This document shows, one piece after another, positions 27,310 to 36,761 of a DNA stretch of 64,000 nucleotides (position 1 is its first letter; each line of letters opens with the position of its first letter). The stretch is from NCBI RefSeq assembly GCF_000243075.1, contig NC_016745.1, positions 1,381,001 to 1,445,000 of the forward strand. The letters run 5' to 3'. The DNA is from Oceanimonas sp. GK1 (GTDB taxonomy: Bacteria; Pseudomonadota; Gammaproteobacteria; Enterobacterales; Aeromonadaceae). Below the pieces are notes generated by a model. The model was given only the letters and a program-made list of their open reading frames with translations, ran no database searches and had not been told where the DNA came from. The translations under genes were made by a program, and so were the position numbers.

Positions 27310-28185
27310 TTGAAACACAGACTTTTGCTCGGTCCGCTGGCCCTGTTGGCCATGATGCTGACCGGTTGCAGTGCGCCCAAGGTAGTCACCCCCACCCTGG
27401 TGTTACCGGTGCCGATGCAGGTGTCCTACCAAAGTGAACTGGGCATTGCCCGCCTGGGCCAGATGCTCAATGCCCCCGGCCTGACCCCGGAACAGCGGGC
27501 CGAGCTGTTTTTTCAGCGCGGTGTGGTGTTTGATCGGGTTGGCCTGCGGGCCATGGCCCGGCTCGACTTCAACCGCGCCCTGCGCGAGCAGCCGGATTTT
27601 GCCGACGCCTATAACCTCAATGGTGTCTACCTGACCCAGAACCAGGAGTTCGACGAAGCCTACGAGGCCTTTGACTCGGCACTGGAGCTGGCTCCCGACT
27701 ATGTCTATGCCAACCTGAACCGGGGCATAGCGCTTTATTATGGCGGACGGCCCGAGCTGGCGGCGCGGGACCTCAAGGTGTTTCTCGATAAGGAGCCAGA
27801 CGACCCTTATCGTCTGTTGTGGTGGTACCTGGCGCTGGAGCGGGTCGATGCCGATATGGCGCTGGCGCGTCTGGCCGAGCACCGTGCGCAATACGGCACC
27901 GAGGAATGGGCCTGGGATATCGTCGATGTCTACCTTGGCATGCTGACGCCCGAAGCGCTGCTCAACCGCATATCCGAACGCAGCCAGGACAATCAGGAGC
28001 TGGCGGAAATGCTGTGCGAGGCCTACTTCTATCTGGCCAAGCGGGCGCAGCACAACGGCGAGCCGGAGCAGGCCGAGGTCTACCTCAAGCTGGCGCTGGC
28101 CACCAATATCTATGACTTCGTCGAACACCGTTACGCCCTGCTGGAGTTGGATCTGATCGGCCAGCAGGCGCGCCTCAAGCGCTGA
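27310..28185 (+). CDS. nlpI: Lipoprotein NlpI
   Basis: 291 residues (E. coli 294). TTG start at 27310 preceded by GGAG; the signal MKHRLLLGPLALLAMMLTGCSAP has a lipobox with Cys at about residue 20. TPR motifs follow (about 60-160: FFQRGVVFDRVGLRAMARLD, AYNLNGVYLTQ, YANLNRGIALYYGG). In E. coli NlpI is an outer-membrane adaptor that brings Prc and several peptidoglycan hydrolases together and limits MepS. Here it stands alone, without the pnp gene that precedes it in enterobacteria. Confidence 0.92.
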   Translation: MKHRLLLGPLALLAMMLTGCSAPKVVTPTLVLPVPMQVSYQSELGIARLGQMLNAPGLTPEQRAELFFQRGVVFDRVGLRAMARLDFNRALREQPDFADAYNLNGVYLTQNQEFDEAYEAFDSALELAPDYVYANLNRGIALYYGGRPELAARDLKVFLDKEPDDPYRLLWWYLALERVDADMALARLAEHRAQYGTEEWAWDIVDVYLGMLTPEALLNRISERSQDNQELAEMLCEAYFYLAKRAQHNGEPEQAEVYLKLALATNIYDFVEHRYALLELDLIGQQARLKR

Positions 28186-28196
28186 GCCGTCCTTGT

Positions 28197-28236
28197 CACC
28201 GGCGTGGTCTGCGGCCACGCCGGTGTGATTTTCTTT
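28197..28236 (+). terminator. Intrinsic terminator after nlpI
   Basis: An 11-base-pair perfect stem (28197-28207 with 28215-28225) and a T-rich tail ATTTTCTTT, starting 12 bases after the nlpI stop. Confidence 0.82.
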
Positions 28237-28291
28237 ACGCACTCGCTTCCTCGCGACCGTGCGCCCCGTCGCGAACTCGGCATCATAACAT

Positions 28292-28320
28292 CTGATTTAC
28301 CAGCATGACTGTGCTAGAAT
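28292..28320 (+). promoter_or_regulatory. Predicted extended -10 promoter of trmJ
   Basis: CTGATT (28292-28297), a 17-base spacer and TAGAAT (28315-28320) preceded by TGC, giving an extended -10. It ends 34 bases before the trmJ start. Confidence 0.5.
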
Positions 28321-28354
28321 CCTGCGCCTTGAGCGCAACGGAAACAAAGTCAAC

Positions 28355-29083
28355 ATGCTTGAGCAAGTACGCATCGTGCTGGTGAATACCTCCCATACCG
28401 GTAACATCGGCTCTGCCGCCCGGGCCATGAAAACCATGGGGCTGAGCGATCTCTGCCTGGTGGATCCGGTCAGCCCGCCCGACGGCCAGTCGGTCGCCCT
28501 GGCGGCCGGGGCCAGCGATATTCTCGCCAACGCCCGCACCGTGCCCACCCTGGCCGACGCGGTGGCCGATTGTGGCCTGGTAATCGGCACCAGCGCCCGC
28601 TCGCGTACCTGGTCCTGGCCCATGCTCAATGCCCGGGAAGCGGGAGAAAAGGCGATGGCAGAAGCGCCCCGGCACAAGGTGGCGCTGGTGTTCGGCCGGG
28701 AGCGTACCGGTCTGACCAATGAAGAGCTGCAGCAGTGTCATTATCATGTGGCCATTCCCGCCAACCCGGAATACAGCTCCCTCAATCTGGCGATGGCAGT
28801 ACAGACCCTGAGCTACGAAGTGCGCATGGCCTGGCTGGCCGGTGCTCAGGATGAGGCAGTGACAGAAAGTTACCCGCTGGCGTCGGATCTGGAACGGTTT
28901 TACGAGCACCTGGAACAGACCTTGCTGGACACCGGCTTTATCATCAAGCCGCACCCGGGCCAGGTAATGACCAAGCTGCGCCGGCTGTTCAACCGGGCCC
29001 GGCCCGAAGATCACGAGCTCAACATACTGCGTGGCATCCTCACCTCGGTGCAGCGTCGCATCGCGCAAAAAACCACGGAATAA
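28355..29083 (+). CDS. trmJ: tRNA (cytidine/uridine-32-2'-O)-methyltransferase TrmJ
   Basis: 242 residues. SPOUT-fold methyltransferase: N-terminal [22 protein letters not shown] (about 10-31), then [21 protein letters not shown] (about 111-131) and [17 protein letters not shown] (about 135-151), the knot that binds SAM. It methylates the ribose of residue 32 in several tRNAs. Located immediately upstream of iscR as in E. coli, but with its own promoter and a separate iscR promoter region. Confidence 0.96.
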   Translation: MLEQVRIVLVNTSHTGNIGSAARAMKTMGLSDLCLVDPVSPPDGQSVALAAGASDILANARTVPTLADAVADCGLVIGTSARSRTWSWPMLNAREAGEKAMAEAPRHKVALVFGRERTGLTNEELQQCHYHVAIPANPEYSSLNLAMAVQTLSYEVRMAWLAGAQDEAVTESYPLASDLERFYEHLEQTLLDTGFIIKPHPGQVMTKLRRLFNRARPEDHELNILRGILTSVQRRIAQKTTE

Positions 29084-29104
29084 CCGACTGGATTACTGGG
29101 GTAA

Positions 29105-29129
29105 ATACTTGACTGAAACACTCGGGTAT
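29105..29129 (+). promoter_or_regulatory. IscR type 1 binding site in the isc promoter
   Basis: The 25 bases at 29105-29129 match the known type 1 IscR site pattern: an ATA start, CTTGACT in the left half, ACTCGGGTAT in the right half. A TTGACT at 29109-29114 within it can serve as -35. The site is 38 bases before the iscR start, fitting autorepression by [2Fe-2S]-IscR. Confidence 0.82.
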
Positions 29130-29166
29130 GACACTCTGACGCCATGTTCGAAAACGGTTTGATGAC

Positions 29167-29664
29167 ATGAGACTGACATCGAAAGGTCGCTATGCGGTGA
29201 CCGCCATGCTGGACGTGGCACTGCATGCCAACGAGGGGCCGGTATCCCTGGCCGACATCTCGGAGCGGCAGGGCATTTCCCTGTCCTATCTTGAACAGCT
29301 GTTCTCCCGTCTGCGCAAGCAGGGGCTGGTGAGCAGTGTGCGCGGCCCGGGTGGCGGCTACCTGCTGGGACAGGACGCCAAGAGCATCTCGGTGGGCGCG
29401 GTGATCGCCGCCGTCGACGAATCGGTGGACGCGACCAAGTGCCAGGGCAAGGGCGACTGCCATAGCGGCAACCAGTGCCTGACCCACTCCCTGTGGTGTG
29501 CCCTGAGCGAGCGGATCAGTAACTTTCTCGATGCCATTAGCCTGGCCGAGCTGGTCAGCCAGAATGAAGTCCGACGCATATCCGGACAGCAAGACCAACA
29601 TCTGAGCATGCTGAACCTGGAAGAGAAACAGGCTCGGTCTGTGAGCGTTAAAGTTCAACTTTAA
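29167..29664 (+). CDS. iscR: Fe-S cluster-sensing repressor IscR
   Basis: 165 residues. Rrf2-type winged helix at 1-75 ([19 protein letters not shown]) and the three cluster cysteines in [13 protein letters not shown] (about residues 92-104, spacing as in E. coli 92/98/104). It holds a [2Fe-2S] cluster and represses its own operon when cluster supply is adequate; in apo form it also controls type 2 sites. First gene of the isc operon; a type 1 site lies in its promoter. Confidence 0.98.
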   Translation: MRLTSKGRYAVTAMLDVALHANEGPVSLADISERQGISLSYLEQLFSRLRKQGLVSSVRGPGGGYLLGQDAKSISVGAVIAAVDESVDATKCQGKGDCHSGNQCLTHSLWCALSERISNFLDAISLAELVSQNEVRRISGQQDQHLSMLNLEEKQARSVSVKVQL

Positions 29665-29712
29665 AATGTCGATGACAAGACTGCCGTACAGGGCAGCGTT
29701 GGAACGGAGAAT

Positions 29713-30930
29713 ATGATGAAACTGCCCATTTATCTCGACTATGCGGCTACCTGCCCGGTAGACCCTCGCGTCGCCGAAAAAATGATGCAATACCTGACCC
29801 CGGATGGCTTTTTCGGTAACCCGGCTTCCCGCTCCCACCGTTTTGGCTGGCAGGCGGAAGAGGCGGTCGATATCGCCCGGAACCAGATTGCCGACCTGAT
29901 TAACGCTGACCCGCGGGAAATCGTGTTCACCTCCGGTGCCACCGAGTCCGACAACCTGGCCATCAAGGGCATTGCCCACTTCTATGGCAAGAAGGGCAAG
30001 CATATCGTCACCGCCAAAACCGAACACAAGGCGGTGCTGGATCCCTGCCGTCAGCTGGAGCGGGAAGGCTTTGAAGTCACCTACCTCGAGCCCCAGTCCA
30101 ACGGCCTGTTCACCCTGGAGCAGATTGAAGGCGCCCTGCGTGACGACACAGTGCTGGTGAGCATCATGCACGTCAACAACGAAACCGGTGTGATCCAGGA
30201 CGTCAAGGCCATCGGCGAGCTGTGCCGCAGCCGCAAAATCATGTTCCACGTGGATGCCGCCCAGAGTGCCGGCAAGATCCCGGTGGACGTCAAGGACATG
30301 AACATCGACCTGCTGTCGCTGTCGGCCCACAAGATTTACGGCCCCAAGGGCATCGGCGCTCTCTATGTGTGCCGCAAGCCGCGAGTGCGGCTGGAAGCCC
30401 AGATGCACGGCGGCGGCCATGAGCGTGGCATGCGCTCCGGTACCCTGGCCACCCACCAGATCGTGGGCATGGGCGAGGCGTTCCGCATCGCCAAGGAAGA
30501 AATGCAGGCCGAGGGCGAGCGCATTCGCGTCCTGCGCGACCGCCTCTTTGAGGGCGTCAAGGACATCGAAGAAGTCTATGTCAACGGCGATCTCGAGCAG
30601 CGGGTACCCGGCATTCTCAATATCAGCTTCGCCTACGTGGAAGGCGAGTCCCTGATGATGGCGCTGAAAGATCTGGCGGTGTCCTCCGGCTCGGCCTGTA
30701 CCTCCGCCAGCCTGGAGCCTTCCTACGTGCTGCGCGCCCTGGGCCTGAACGACGAACTGGCGCACAGCTCCATTCGCTTCAGCATCGGCCGCTTTACCAC
30801 CGAGGAAGAAATTGACTACGCCGTGCGTCTGGTGAACGAGGCCATCGGCCGCCTGCGGGAAATGTCTCCGCTGTGGGAGATGTTCAAGGATGGCGTGGAC
30901 CTGGAAAAAGTTGAGTGGGTACACCATTAA
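29713..30930 (+). CDS. iscS: Cysteine desulfurase IscS
   Basis: 405 residues (E. coli 404). PLP lysine in [10 protein letters not shown] (about residue 207) and the sulfur-carrying loop [13 protein letters not shown] with Cys about 329. It makes persulfide sulfur from L-cysteine and delivers it to IscU, TusA-type carriers and ThiI. Two adjacent ATG codons (29713, 29716) could start it; the difference is a single residue. Lies 48 bases after iscR. Confidence 0.98.
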   Translation: MMKLPIYLDYAATCPVDPRVAEKMMQYLTPDGFFGNPASRSHRFGWQAEEAVDIARNQIADLINADPREIVFTSGATESDNLAIKGIAHFYGKKGKHIVTAKTEHKAVLDPCRQLEREGFEVTYLEPQSNGLFTLEQIEGALRDDTVLVSIMHVNNETGVIQDVKAIGELCRSRKIMFHVDAAQSAGKIPVDVKDMNIDLLSLSAHKIYGPKGIGALYVCRKPRVRLEAQMHGGGHERGMRSGTLATHQIVGMGEAFRIAKEEMQAEGERIRVLRDRLFEGVKDIEEVYVNGDLEQRVPGILNISFAYVEGESLMMALKDLAVSSGSACTSASLEPSYVLRALGLNDELAHSSIRFSIGRFTTEEEIDYAVRLVNEAIGRLREMSPLWEMFKDGVDLEKVEWVHH

Positions 30931-30959
30931 GGTGTGACGGACTGCAGAGGAATTGAATC

Positions 30960-31346
30960 ATGGCATACAGCGAAAAAGTAATCGATCACTACGAAAACCC
31001 CCGCAACGTCGGCGGTTTCGACAAGAATGACCCCAATGTGGCCACCGGCATGGTGGGCGCTCCAGCCTGTGGCGACGTGATGAAGCTGCAATTGAAGATC
31101 AGCGAAGACGGCATCATCGAGGATGCCAAGTTCAAGACCTACGGTTGCGGCTCGGCCATCGCCTCCAGCTCGCTGATCACCGAGTGGGTGAAAGGCAAGA
31201 GCCTGGACGAGGCCGCCAGTATCAAAAACACCGACATTGCCGAAGAGCTGGCCCTGCCGCCGGTGAAAATCCACTGCTCCATTCTGGCGGAGGATGCCAT
31301 CAAGGCGGCCATCGACGATTACAAGCAGAAAAAGAACCTGGCGTAA
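30960..31346 (+). CDS. iscU: Fe-S cluster scaffold IscU
   Basis: 128 residues, exact family length. The three ligand cysteines are in GAPACGDVMK (Cys37), YGCGSAIASS (Cys63) and KIHCSILAEDA (Cys106), and Asp39 is kept. The HscA recognition motif LPPVK is at about residues 99-103. Assembles [2Fe-2S] clusters with IscS and hands them on with HscA/HscB. Confidence 0.99.
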   Translation: MAYSEKVIDHYENPRNVGGFDKNDPNVATGMVGAPACGDVMKLQLKISEDGIIEDAKFKTYGCGSAIASSSLITEWVKGKSLDEAASIKNTDIAEELALPPVKIHCSILAEDAIKAAIDDYKQKKNLA

Positions 31347-31358
31347 GACGGAGACATC

Positions 31359-31682
31359 ATGGCGATCACCATTACCGACGCGGCCGCCCAGCGGGTGCAG
31401 ACCTTTCTGAACAATCGGGGCAGGGGCTTAGGCCTGCGGCTGGGAGTGAAAACCTCCGGCTGCTCCGGCCTGGCCTATGTGCTGGAGTTCGTGGATGAGC
31501 TGTCCGAGGGCGACCAGGTGTTCGAGCATGGCGAGGTCAAGGTGATCGTCGACAGCAAGAGCCTGGTTTACCTGGATGGCACCGAGCTGGATTTCGTCAA
31601 GGAAGGGCTGAACGAAGGCTTCAAGTTCAACAACCCCAATATCACCGGGGAGTGCGGTTGCGGCGAAAGCTTTAACGTTTAA
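31359..31682 (+). CDS. iscA: A-type Fe-S carrier IscA
   Basis: 107 residues. Conserved cysteines in TSGCSGLAY (Cys about 35) and GECGCGES (about 99 and 101). Carries clusters to [4Fe-4S] proteins. Twelve bases after iscU and ten before hscB. Confidence 0.98.
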   Translation: MAITITDAAAQRVQTFLNNRGRGLGLRLGVKTSGCSGLAYVLEFVDELSEGDQVFEHGEVKVIVDSKSLVYLDGTELDFVKEGLNEGFKFNNPNITGECGCGESFNV

Positions 31683-31692
31683 GGATAGCGGC

Positions 31693-32211
31693 ATGAACTA
31701 CTTTGAGCTGTTTGACCTGCCCGTCCGGTTTCAACTCGACGGTCAAGCCCTGTCCGAGGCTTACCGCCGGCTGCAAATGCAGTTCCATCCCGATAAGTTC
31801 GCCTCCCGCCCCGAGCGGGAGCGTTTGCAGGCGGTACAACAGGCCGCCCGCATCAACGACGCTTTTTCCACCCTCAAGGATCCCCTCGGCCGGGCCGAAT
31901 ATCTGCTGTCACTGCAGGGCGTGGATATTCGCGGCGAGCAGCAAACCCTCAAGGATCCCTCGTTCCTGATGCAGCAAATGGAGTGGCGTGAGCAGCTGGA
32001 AGAGATTCCCGCCGCCGCCGATGTGTTTGCCGCCATCATGGCCTTTGAGCGGGAGCTGAAACAGGCTTCGGGCGATTACTACGGCGAGCTGGAACACCAG
32101 CTCGACGCCGGCCGTTGGAGTGAGGCCGCCGACACGGTGCGCAAACTCAAATTCATGGCCAAGCTGCACACCGAACTTGAGCGGGTGGAAGACGCCCAGC
32201 AGGAATTCTGA
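31693..32211 (+). CDS. hscB: Co-chaperone HscB
   Basis: 172 residues (E. coli 171). N-terminal J domain with HPD in QFHPDKF (about residues 32-36) and a C-terminal three-helix domain that binds IscU. It stimulates the HscA ATPase and delivers IscU. Six bases before hscA. Confidence 0.97.
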   Translation: MNYFELFDLPVRFQLDGQALSEAYRRLQMQFHPDKFASRPERERLQAVQQAARINDAFSTLKDPLGRAEYLLSLQGVDIRGEQQTLKDPSFLMQQMEWREQLEEIPAAADVFAAIMAFERELKQASGDYYGELEHQLDAGRWSEAADTVRKLKFMAKLHTELERVEDAQQEF

Positions 32212-32216
32212 ATCTC

Positions 32217-34061
32217 ATGGCATTGTTACAAATTTCCGAGCCGGGCCAGAGCGCGGCTCCGCACGAGCACAAGTGGGCCGTTGGCATTGATCTCGGCACC
32301 ACCAATTCCCTGGTGGCCGTGGTGCGCAGTGGCCTGGCCGACACCCTGCCCGATGAGCGGGGCCGGGAGCTGCTGCCGTCCGTGGTGCACTATACCGCCG
32401 ACGGCCTGCGGGTCGGCTTTGATGCCAAGCACGAAGCCGAATTTGATCCCCAAAACACCATCGTCTCGGTCAAGCGGCTGCTGGGCAAGGCCCTGGCCGA
32501 CGTGCCCGTGAACCGGCTGCCCTACGACTTTCGCGATACCGACGCGGGCATTATCGAACTGAACACCCCTCAGGGGGTGGTGAACCCGGTGCAGGTGTCC
32601 GCCGAAATTCTTAAAACCCTGAGTGCGCGGGCCGAAGCCGCCCTGGGTAATCCCCTGGAAGGGGCGGTGATCACCGTGCCTGCCTATTTTGATGACGCCC
32701 AGCGCCAGGGCACCAAAGACGCGGCCCAACTGGCCGGCCTGAACGTGCTGCGTCTGCTCAACGAGCCGACGGCGGCGGCCATCGCCTACGGTCTGGACTC
32801 GGGCCAGGAAGGGGTGATCGCCGTTTATGATCTGGGTGGCGGTACCTTTGATATCTCCATTCTGCGCCTGCACAAAGGGGTGTTTGAAGTGCTGGCCACC
32901 GGCGGCGATTCGTCCCTCGGTGGCGACGATTTCGATCATGCCCTAGCCGACTGGATTCAGTCCCGGGCCGGCATCGTAGAGTTGACCCCGGCCCAGCAGC
33001 GCAACCTGCTGGATGCGGCCACCGCCGCCAAAATCGCACTGACCGACAGCGACAGTGTCACGGTCAGCTGGGAAGGCTGGCAGGGTGAGCTGACCCGTGA
33101 GCAGTTCGATGGGCTTATTCAACCCTGGGTCAACAAAACCCTGATGGCCTGTCGCCGCGCTCTAAAGGACGCCGGTGTGAGTCAGGACGAGGTGCAGCAG
33201 GTGGTGATGGTCGGCGGCTCCACCCGGGTGCCGCTGGTGCGCTCGCGGGTCGGCGAGTTCTTTGCCCGTGAACCGCTCACCAGCATTGATCCCGACAAGG
33301 TGGTGGCCATCGGTGCCAGCATTCAGGCCGACATTCTTATCGGCAACAAGCCCGACAGCGACATGCTGCTGCTGGACGTTATCCCCCTGTCGCTGGGGCT
33401 GGAAACCATGGGGGGTCTGGTGGAAAAGGTGATCCCCCGCAACACCACCATTCCCGTGGCCCGGGCCCAGGAATTCACCACCTTCAAGGACGGCCAGACC
33501 GCCATGGCCATTCACGTGGTGCAGGGCGAGCGCGAGCTGGTGGCCGACTGCCGCTCCCTGGCCCGGTTTGTGCTGACCGGCATTCCGCCCATGGCCGCCG
33601 GGGCCGCCCATATTCGCGTGACCTTTCAGGTGGATGCCGACGGCCTGCTGTCGGTGAGTGCCATGGAGAAATCTTCCGGCGTGCACGCCAGCATTGAGGT
33701 AAAGCCGTCCTACGGCCTGAAGGAAGAAGACATCTCCACCATGCTCAAGGCCTCCTTCGAGCATGCCCAGGAAGACATCGCCGCGCGCATGCTGGCCGAG
33801 CAGCGGGTGGAAGCCGCCCGAGTGGTGGAGAACATCATCAGTGCCCTGCATGCCGATGGCGACGCACTGCTCAGCGAACAGGAACGGGCCGACATACTGG
33901 CCTCGCTGGACGCGCTGCAACAGGTGGCTCAGGAAGAAGACCCGGACGCCATCAAGCGCGCCATTGAACTGACCGACAAACAAACCGCCGACTTTGCCGC
34001 CCGCCGAATGGACGCCTCCATTCGCAAGGCGCTGGCCGGCCAACGAGTGGACAAGGTGTAA
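32217..34061 (+). CDS. hscA: Fe-S assembly chaperone HscA
   Basis: 614 residues (E. coli 616). Hsp70 family: nucleotide domain with [15 protein letters not shown] (about 21-35), [14 protein letters not shown] and [14 protein letters not shown]; substrate domain from about 390. This specialised Hsp70 binds the LPPVK motif of IscU and helps release its cluster. Two bases before fdx. Confidence 0.98.
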   Translation: MALLQISEPGQSAAPHEHKWAVGIDLGTTNSLVAVVRSGLADTLPDERGRELLPSVVHYTADGLRVGFDAKHEAEFDPQNTIVSVKRLLGKALADVPVNRLPYDFRDTDAGIIELNTPQGVVNPVQVSAEILKTLSARAEAALGNPLEGAVITVPAYFDDAQRQGTKDAAQLAGLNVLRLLNEPTAAAIAYGLDSGQEGVIAVYDLGGGTFDISILRLHKGVFEVLATGGDSSLGGDDFDHALADWIQSRAGIVELTPAQQRNLLDAATAAKIALTDSDSVTVSWEGWQGELTREQFDGLIQPWVNKTLMACRRALKDAGVSQDEVQQVVMVGGSTRVPLVRSRVGEFFAREPLTSIDPDKVVAIGASIQADILIGNKPDSDMLLLDVIPLSLGLETMGGLVEKVIPRNTTIPVARAQEFTTFKDGQTAMAIHVVQGERELVADCRSLARFVLTGIPPMAAGAAHIRVTFQVDADGLLSVSAMEKSSGVHASIEVKPSYGLKEEDISTMLKASFEHAQEDIAARMLAEQRVEAARVVENIISALHADGDALLSEQERADILASLDALQQVAQEEDPDAIKRAIELTDKQTADFAARRMDASIRKALAGQRVDKV

Positions 34062-34063
34062 CG

Positions 34064-34402
34064 ATGCCGAAGATTGTTTTTCTGCCCCATGCCGAGCTTT
34101 GCCCCGAGGGGGCCGCCGTTGAGGCTCAAACCGGTGAAACCGTGCTGGACGTGGCGCTGCGCAATGGGATCGACATTGAGCACGCCTGCGAGAAGTCCTG
34201 CGCCTGTACCACCTGCCACGTGATTGTACGCGAGGGCTTTGATTCGCTGGAAGAAAGCACCGAGCTGGAAGATGACATGCTGGACAAGGCCTGGGGGCTG
34301 GAGCCCGAGTCCCGCCTGGGCTGCCAGGCCCGGGTGGACGACGAGGATCTGGTGGTGGAAATTCCGCGTTATACCGTCAACATGGTGTCGGAAGGTCACT
34401 GA
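34064..34402 (+). CDS. fdx: [2Fe-2S] ferredoxin of the isc system
   Basis: 112 residues. Cluster ligands in [10 protein letters not shown] (three of the four Cys, spacing C-x5-C-x2-C) and the fourth in RLGCQAR near residue 87, the adrenodoxin-like type. Supplies electrons for cluster assembly on IscU. Follows hscA with a 2-base gap. Confidence 0.97.
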   Translation: MPKIVFLPHAELCPEGAAVEAQTGETVLDVALRNGIDIEHACEKSCACTTCHVIVREGFDSLEESTELEDDMLDKAWGLEPESRLGCQARVDDEDLVVEIPRYTVNMVSEGH

Positions 34403-34437
34403 TCGTCTCACCACAGAGAATGCCGAGGGAAGAAGTC

Positions 34438-34638
34438 ATGAGCCTGAAATGGACCGACAGTCTGGAGATTGCCCTGGCGCTGATGGAGCAGCACCCGGAG
34501 GTGGATCCCAAAACCGTGCGCTTTACCGATCTGCACCGGTGGATCTGCGAGCTGGACGAGTTTGATGATGAGCCCGAGCACTCCAACGAACGTATTCTTG
34601 AAGCGGTGATCCTGGCCTGGATGGATGAAGTCGACTGA
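34438..34638 (+). CDS. iscX: Fe-S assembly regulator IscX
   Basis: 66 residues (E. coli IscX also 66). Starts [20 protein letters not shown] and ends with the acidic [14 protein letters not shown]. The ATG at 34438 has a GGGAAGAAG site upstream. IscX binds IscS and iron and modulates cysteine desulfuration. Last gene of the isc operon here, closed by a terminator, which separates it from pepB. Confidence 0.96.
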   Translation: MSLKWTDSLEIALALMEQHPEVDPKTVRFTDLHRWICELDEFDDEPEHSNERILEAVILAWMDEVD

Positions 34639-34663
34639 GCCTGCACGCGCCCAAGCATTTTCG

Positions 34664-34690
34664 AAGCCACAGTGATACTGTGGCTTTTTT
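34664..34690 (+). terminator. Intrinsic terminator after iscX
   Basis: AGCCACAGT-gat-ACTGTGGCT stem followed by a T run, 26 bases after the iscX stop; ends the isc operon before pepB. Confidence 0.9.
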
Positions 34691-34736
34691 CCGTTTTTGA
34701 TAACCAAACTTATTGTCGATCACACAAGGAGTCATG

Positions 34737-36035
34737 ATGTCCGCGACCATGAAGGTATGGCTGACCACCGACGCCGCGCCGGCCTGCTGGGGCGACAAGG
34801 CGCTGCTCAGCTTTCAGAATGACGAGGTACGGGTGCACCTGGGGGAGAACGGTGAGCCGGTACGCCGGGTGCAGCAGGCGGGGCGCAAGCTCGACGGCAT
34901 GGGGATCAAAAAAGTGGCGCTGTGCGGGGACGACTGGACCCTGGAAAACAGCTGGGCCTTTGCCCAGGGCTTTTACAATGCCAAGGGCGGCCAGCAGCTT
35001 GAGCTCGGTGACATGAGCGAAGAGGAGCAGGCCGAGTTCAACGCCCGCCGAACCGCCGTGCACTGGGTACGGGAAATGATCAACGGCACACCCGAAGATG
35101 TGTATCCGGCGTCATTGGCCACCGAGGCCGGCAAGTTTATTCAGTCCCTGGCCCCCGAGGCGGTGAGCTACCGCATCTACAGCGGCGAACAGCTCAAGGA
35201 TCTCGGCCACGTCGGCATTTACGAAGTGGGCCGGGGCAGCAGCCGTCCGCCCACCCTGCTGGAGCTGGACTTCAACCCCGGCGGCAACGCTGACACGCCG
35301 GTGGCCGCCTGCCTGGTGGGCAAGGGCATTACCTTTGACTCCGGCGGCTACAGCATCAAGAGCTCCGACGGCATGGCGGTGATGAAGTCCGACATGGGCG
35401 GCGCCGCCACCGTGACCGGCGCCCTGGCCCTGGCCATTCAGCGCGGCCTGAGCCAGCGGGTAAAACTGTTTTTATGTTGTGCCGAGAACCTGGTGTCGGG
35501 CCATGCCTTCAAGCTGGGGGATATTCTGACTTATCGCAACGGTCTGAGCGTGGAGATCCTCAACACCGACGCTGAGGGCCGGCTGGTGCTGGCCGACGGC
35601 CTGCTGGCGGCGACCGACACCGGCGCGCCCTTTATTCTCGATGCCGCCACCCTCACCGGCGCCGCCAAAATGGCCCTGGGCCGGGATTACAATGCCGTGT
35701 TCAGCATGAACGACGAGCTGGCGCTGCAAACGGTGCAGGCGGCGAAGGACGAAGGCGAAAAGGCCTGGCCGCTGCCCCTGGAGCCCTTCCATCAGAGCCT
35801 GCTGCCTTCTGCCTTTGCCGACATGGCCAACGTGCATGCGGGAGAAGGCCAGGCCGGGGCCTCCACCGCCGCCGCCTTCCTGTCCCGTTTCGTGCCCGAC
35901 AACGGCCGCAACTGGGTACATATCGACTTGTCCGGCTCGTATCAGAAGGTCCCCAACGAGCTCTGGGCCGCCGGTGGCAAGGGCCACGGCGTGCGCACCA
36001 TTGCCGCCATGCTGGCCCGGGTGTGTGCAGCCTGA
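34737..36035 (+). CDS. pepB: Aminopeptidase PepB (M17 family)
   Basis: 432 residues (E. coli 427). AAGGAG at 34726-34731 favours the ATG at 34737; an ATG three bases earlier is too close to it. M17 signature NTDAEGRLVLADGL and metal ligands GKGITFDSGGYSIK (Lys/Asp) and MKSDMGGAA (Asp) are present. It is a Mn-dependent leucyl-type aminopeptidase that favours acidic N-termini. The iscX-pepB order is the same as in enterobacteria. Confidence 0.95.
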   Translation: MSATMKVWLTTDAAPACWGDKALLSFQNDEVRVHLGENGEPVRRVQQAGRKLDGMGIKKVALCGDDWTLENSWAFAQGFYNAKGGQQLELGDMSEEEQAEFNARRTAVHWVREMINGTPEDVYPASLATEAGKFIQSLAPEAVSYRIYSGEQLKDLGHVGIYEVGRGSSRPPTLLELDFNPGGNADTPVAACLVGKGITFDSGGYSIKSSDGMAVMKSDMGGAATVTGALALAIQRGLSQRVKLFLCCAENLVSGHAFKLGDILTYRNGLSVEILNTDAEGRLVLADGLLAATDTGAPFILDAATLTGAAKMALGRDYNAVFSMNDELALQTVQAAKDEGEKAWPLPLEPFHQSLLPSAFADMANVHAGEGQAGASTAAAFLSRFVPDNGRNWVHIDLSGSYQKVPNELWAAGGKGHGVRTIAAMLARVCAA

Positions 36036-36061
36036 GCCGCAAGAAAAATACACGCAGGCGG

Positions 36062-36090
36062 TGTTAACTCGCCGCCGCTTTACGTATAAT
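36062..36090 (+). promoter_or_regulatory. Predicted promoter of ndk
   Basis: TGTTAA (36062-36067) and a consensus TATAAT (36085-36090) with a 17-base spacer, 53 bases before the ndk start. Confidence 0.6.
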
Positions 36091-36142
36091 CCGCGCGTTT
36101 TTACTGTCGAAAACAGAACCTGTTGATTTAAAGGATACCCCT

Positions 36143-36574
36143 ATGGCTATCGAACGTACCTTTTCCATCGTCAAGCCCGACGCCGTTGCCAAGAACCTGA
36201 TCGGTGCCATTTATGGCCGTTTTGAGTCTGCCGGCCTGAAAATCGTTGCCTCCAAAATGGTTCACCTGAGCCGTGAGCAGGCTGAAGGTTTCTATGCCGA
36301 GCACAGCGAGCGCCCCTTCTTCAAGGCCCTGGTTGACTTCATGACTTCTGGTCCGGTGATGGTGCAGGTGCTGGAAGGTGAAGATGCCATCCGTCGCAAC
36401 CGCGAAATCATGGGCGCCACCAACCCGGCCGACGCCCTGGCCGGCACCCTGCGTGCCGACTACGCCGACAGCATCGATGAAAACGCCGTACACGGCTCCG
36501 ATGCCCCGGCTTCCGCTGCCCGCGAAATCGCCTACTTCTTCAGCGACGAAGAAATCTGCCCGCGCACTCGTTAA
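36143..36574 (+). CDS. ndk: Nucleoside diphosphate kinase
   Basis: 143 residues (E. coli 143). The phosphorylated histidine is in [12 protein letters not shown] (about residue 117), with the start [15 protein letters not shown] and [14 protein letters not shown]. It balances nucleoside triphosphate pools. Codon use is very biased, as expected for a highly expressed gene. A strong terminator follows. Confidence 0.98.
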   Translation: MAIERTFSIVKPDAVAKNLIGAIYGRFESAGLKIVASKMVHLSREQAEGFYAEHSERPFFKALVDFMTSGPVMVQVLEGEDAIRRNREIMGATNPADALAGTLRADYADSIDENAVHGSDAPASAAREIAYFFSDEEICPRTR

Positions 36575-36593
36575 TTCCGAGTCACACGGCAAC

Positions 36594-36620
36594 AAAAAGG
36601 AGCTTCGGCTCCTTTTTTTT
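36594..36620 (+). terminator. Intrinsic terminator after ndk
   Basis: AAAAAGGAGC-ttcg-GCTCC stem followed by eight T, a UUCG tetraloop terminator 19 bases after the stop. Confidence 0.95.
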
Positions 36621-36659
36621 GTGCTCGAAACAGCGCCTGGCATGGGTTTGCTGTTACTT

Positions 36660-36692
36660 GTGTATACACTTAATGTGAAAAATGTTTACATT
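36660..36692. promoter_or_regulatory. Palindromes upstream of the NCS2 permease, possible operator
   Basis: A perfect 10-base palindrome GTGTATACAC (36660-36669) and, directly after, AATGT-N11-ACATT (36672-36692), in an AT-rich stretch unlike the surrounding sequence. A further GTATAC occurs at 36729-36734. Likely binding site for a purine- or nitrogen-responsive regulator; which one is unknown. Confidence 0.4.
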
Positions 36693-36761
36693 TATAGCAA
36701 CATAAAAGATGATATTGTCGTGGTTATGGTATACATCATTTAACATATTCAGGGAGTGATC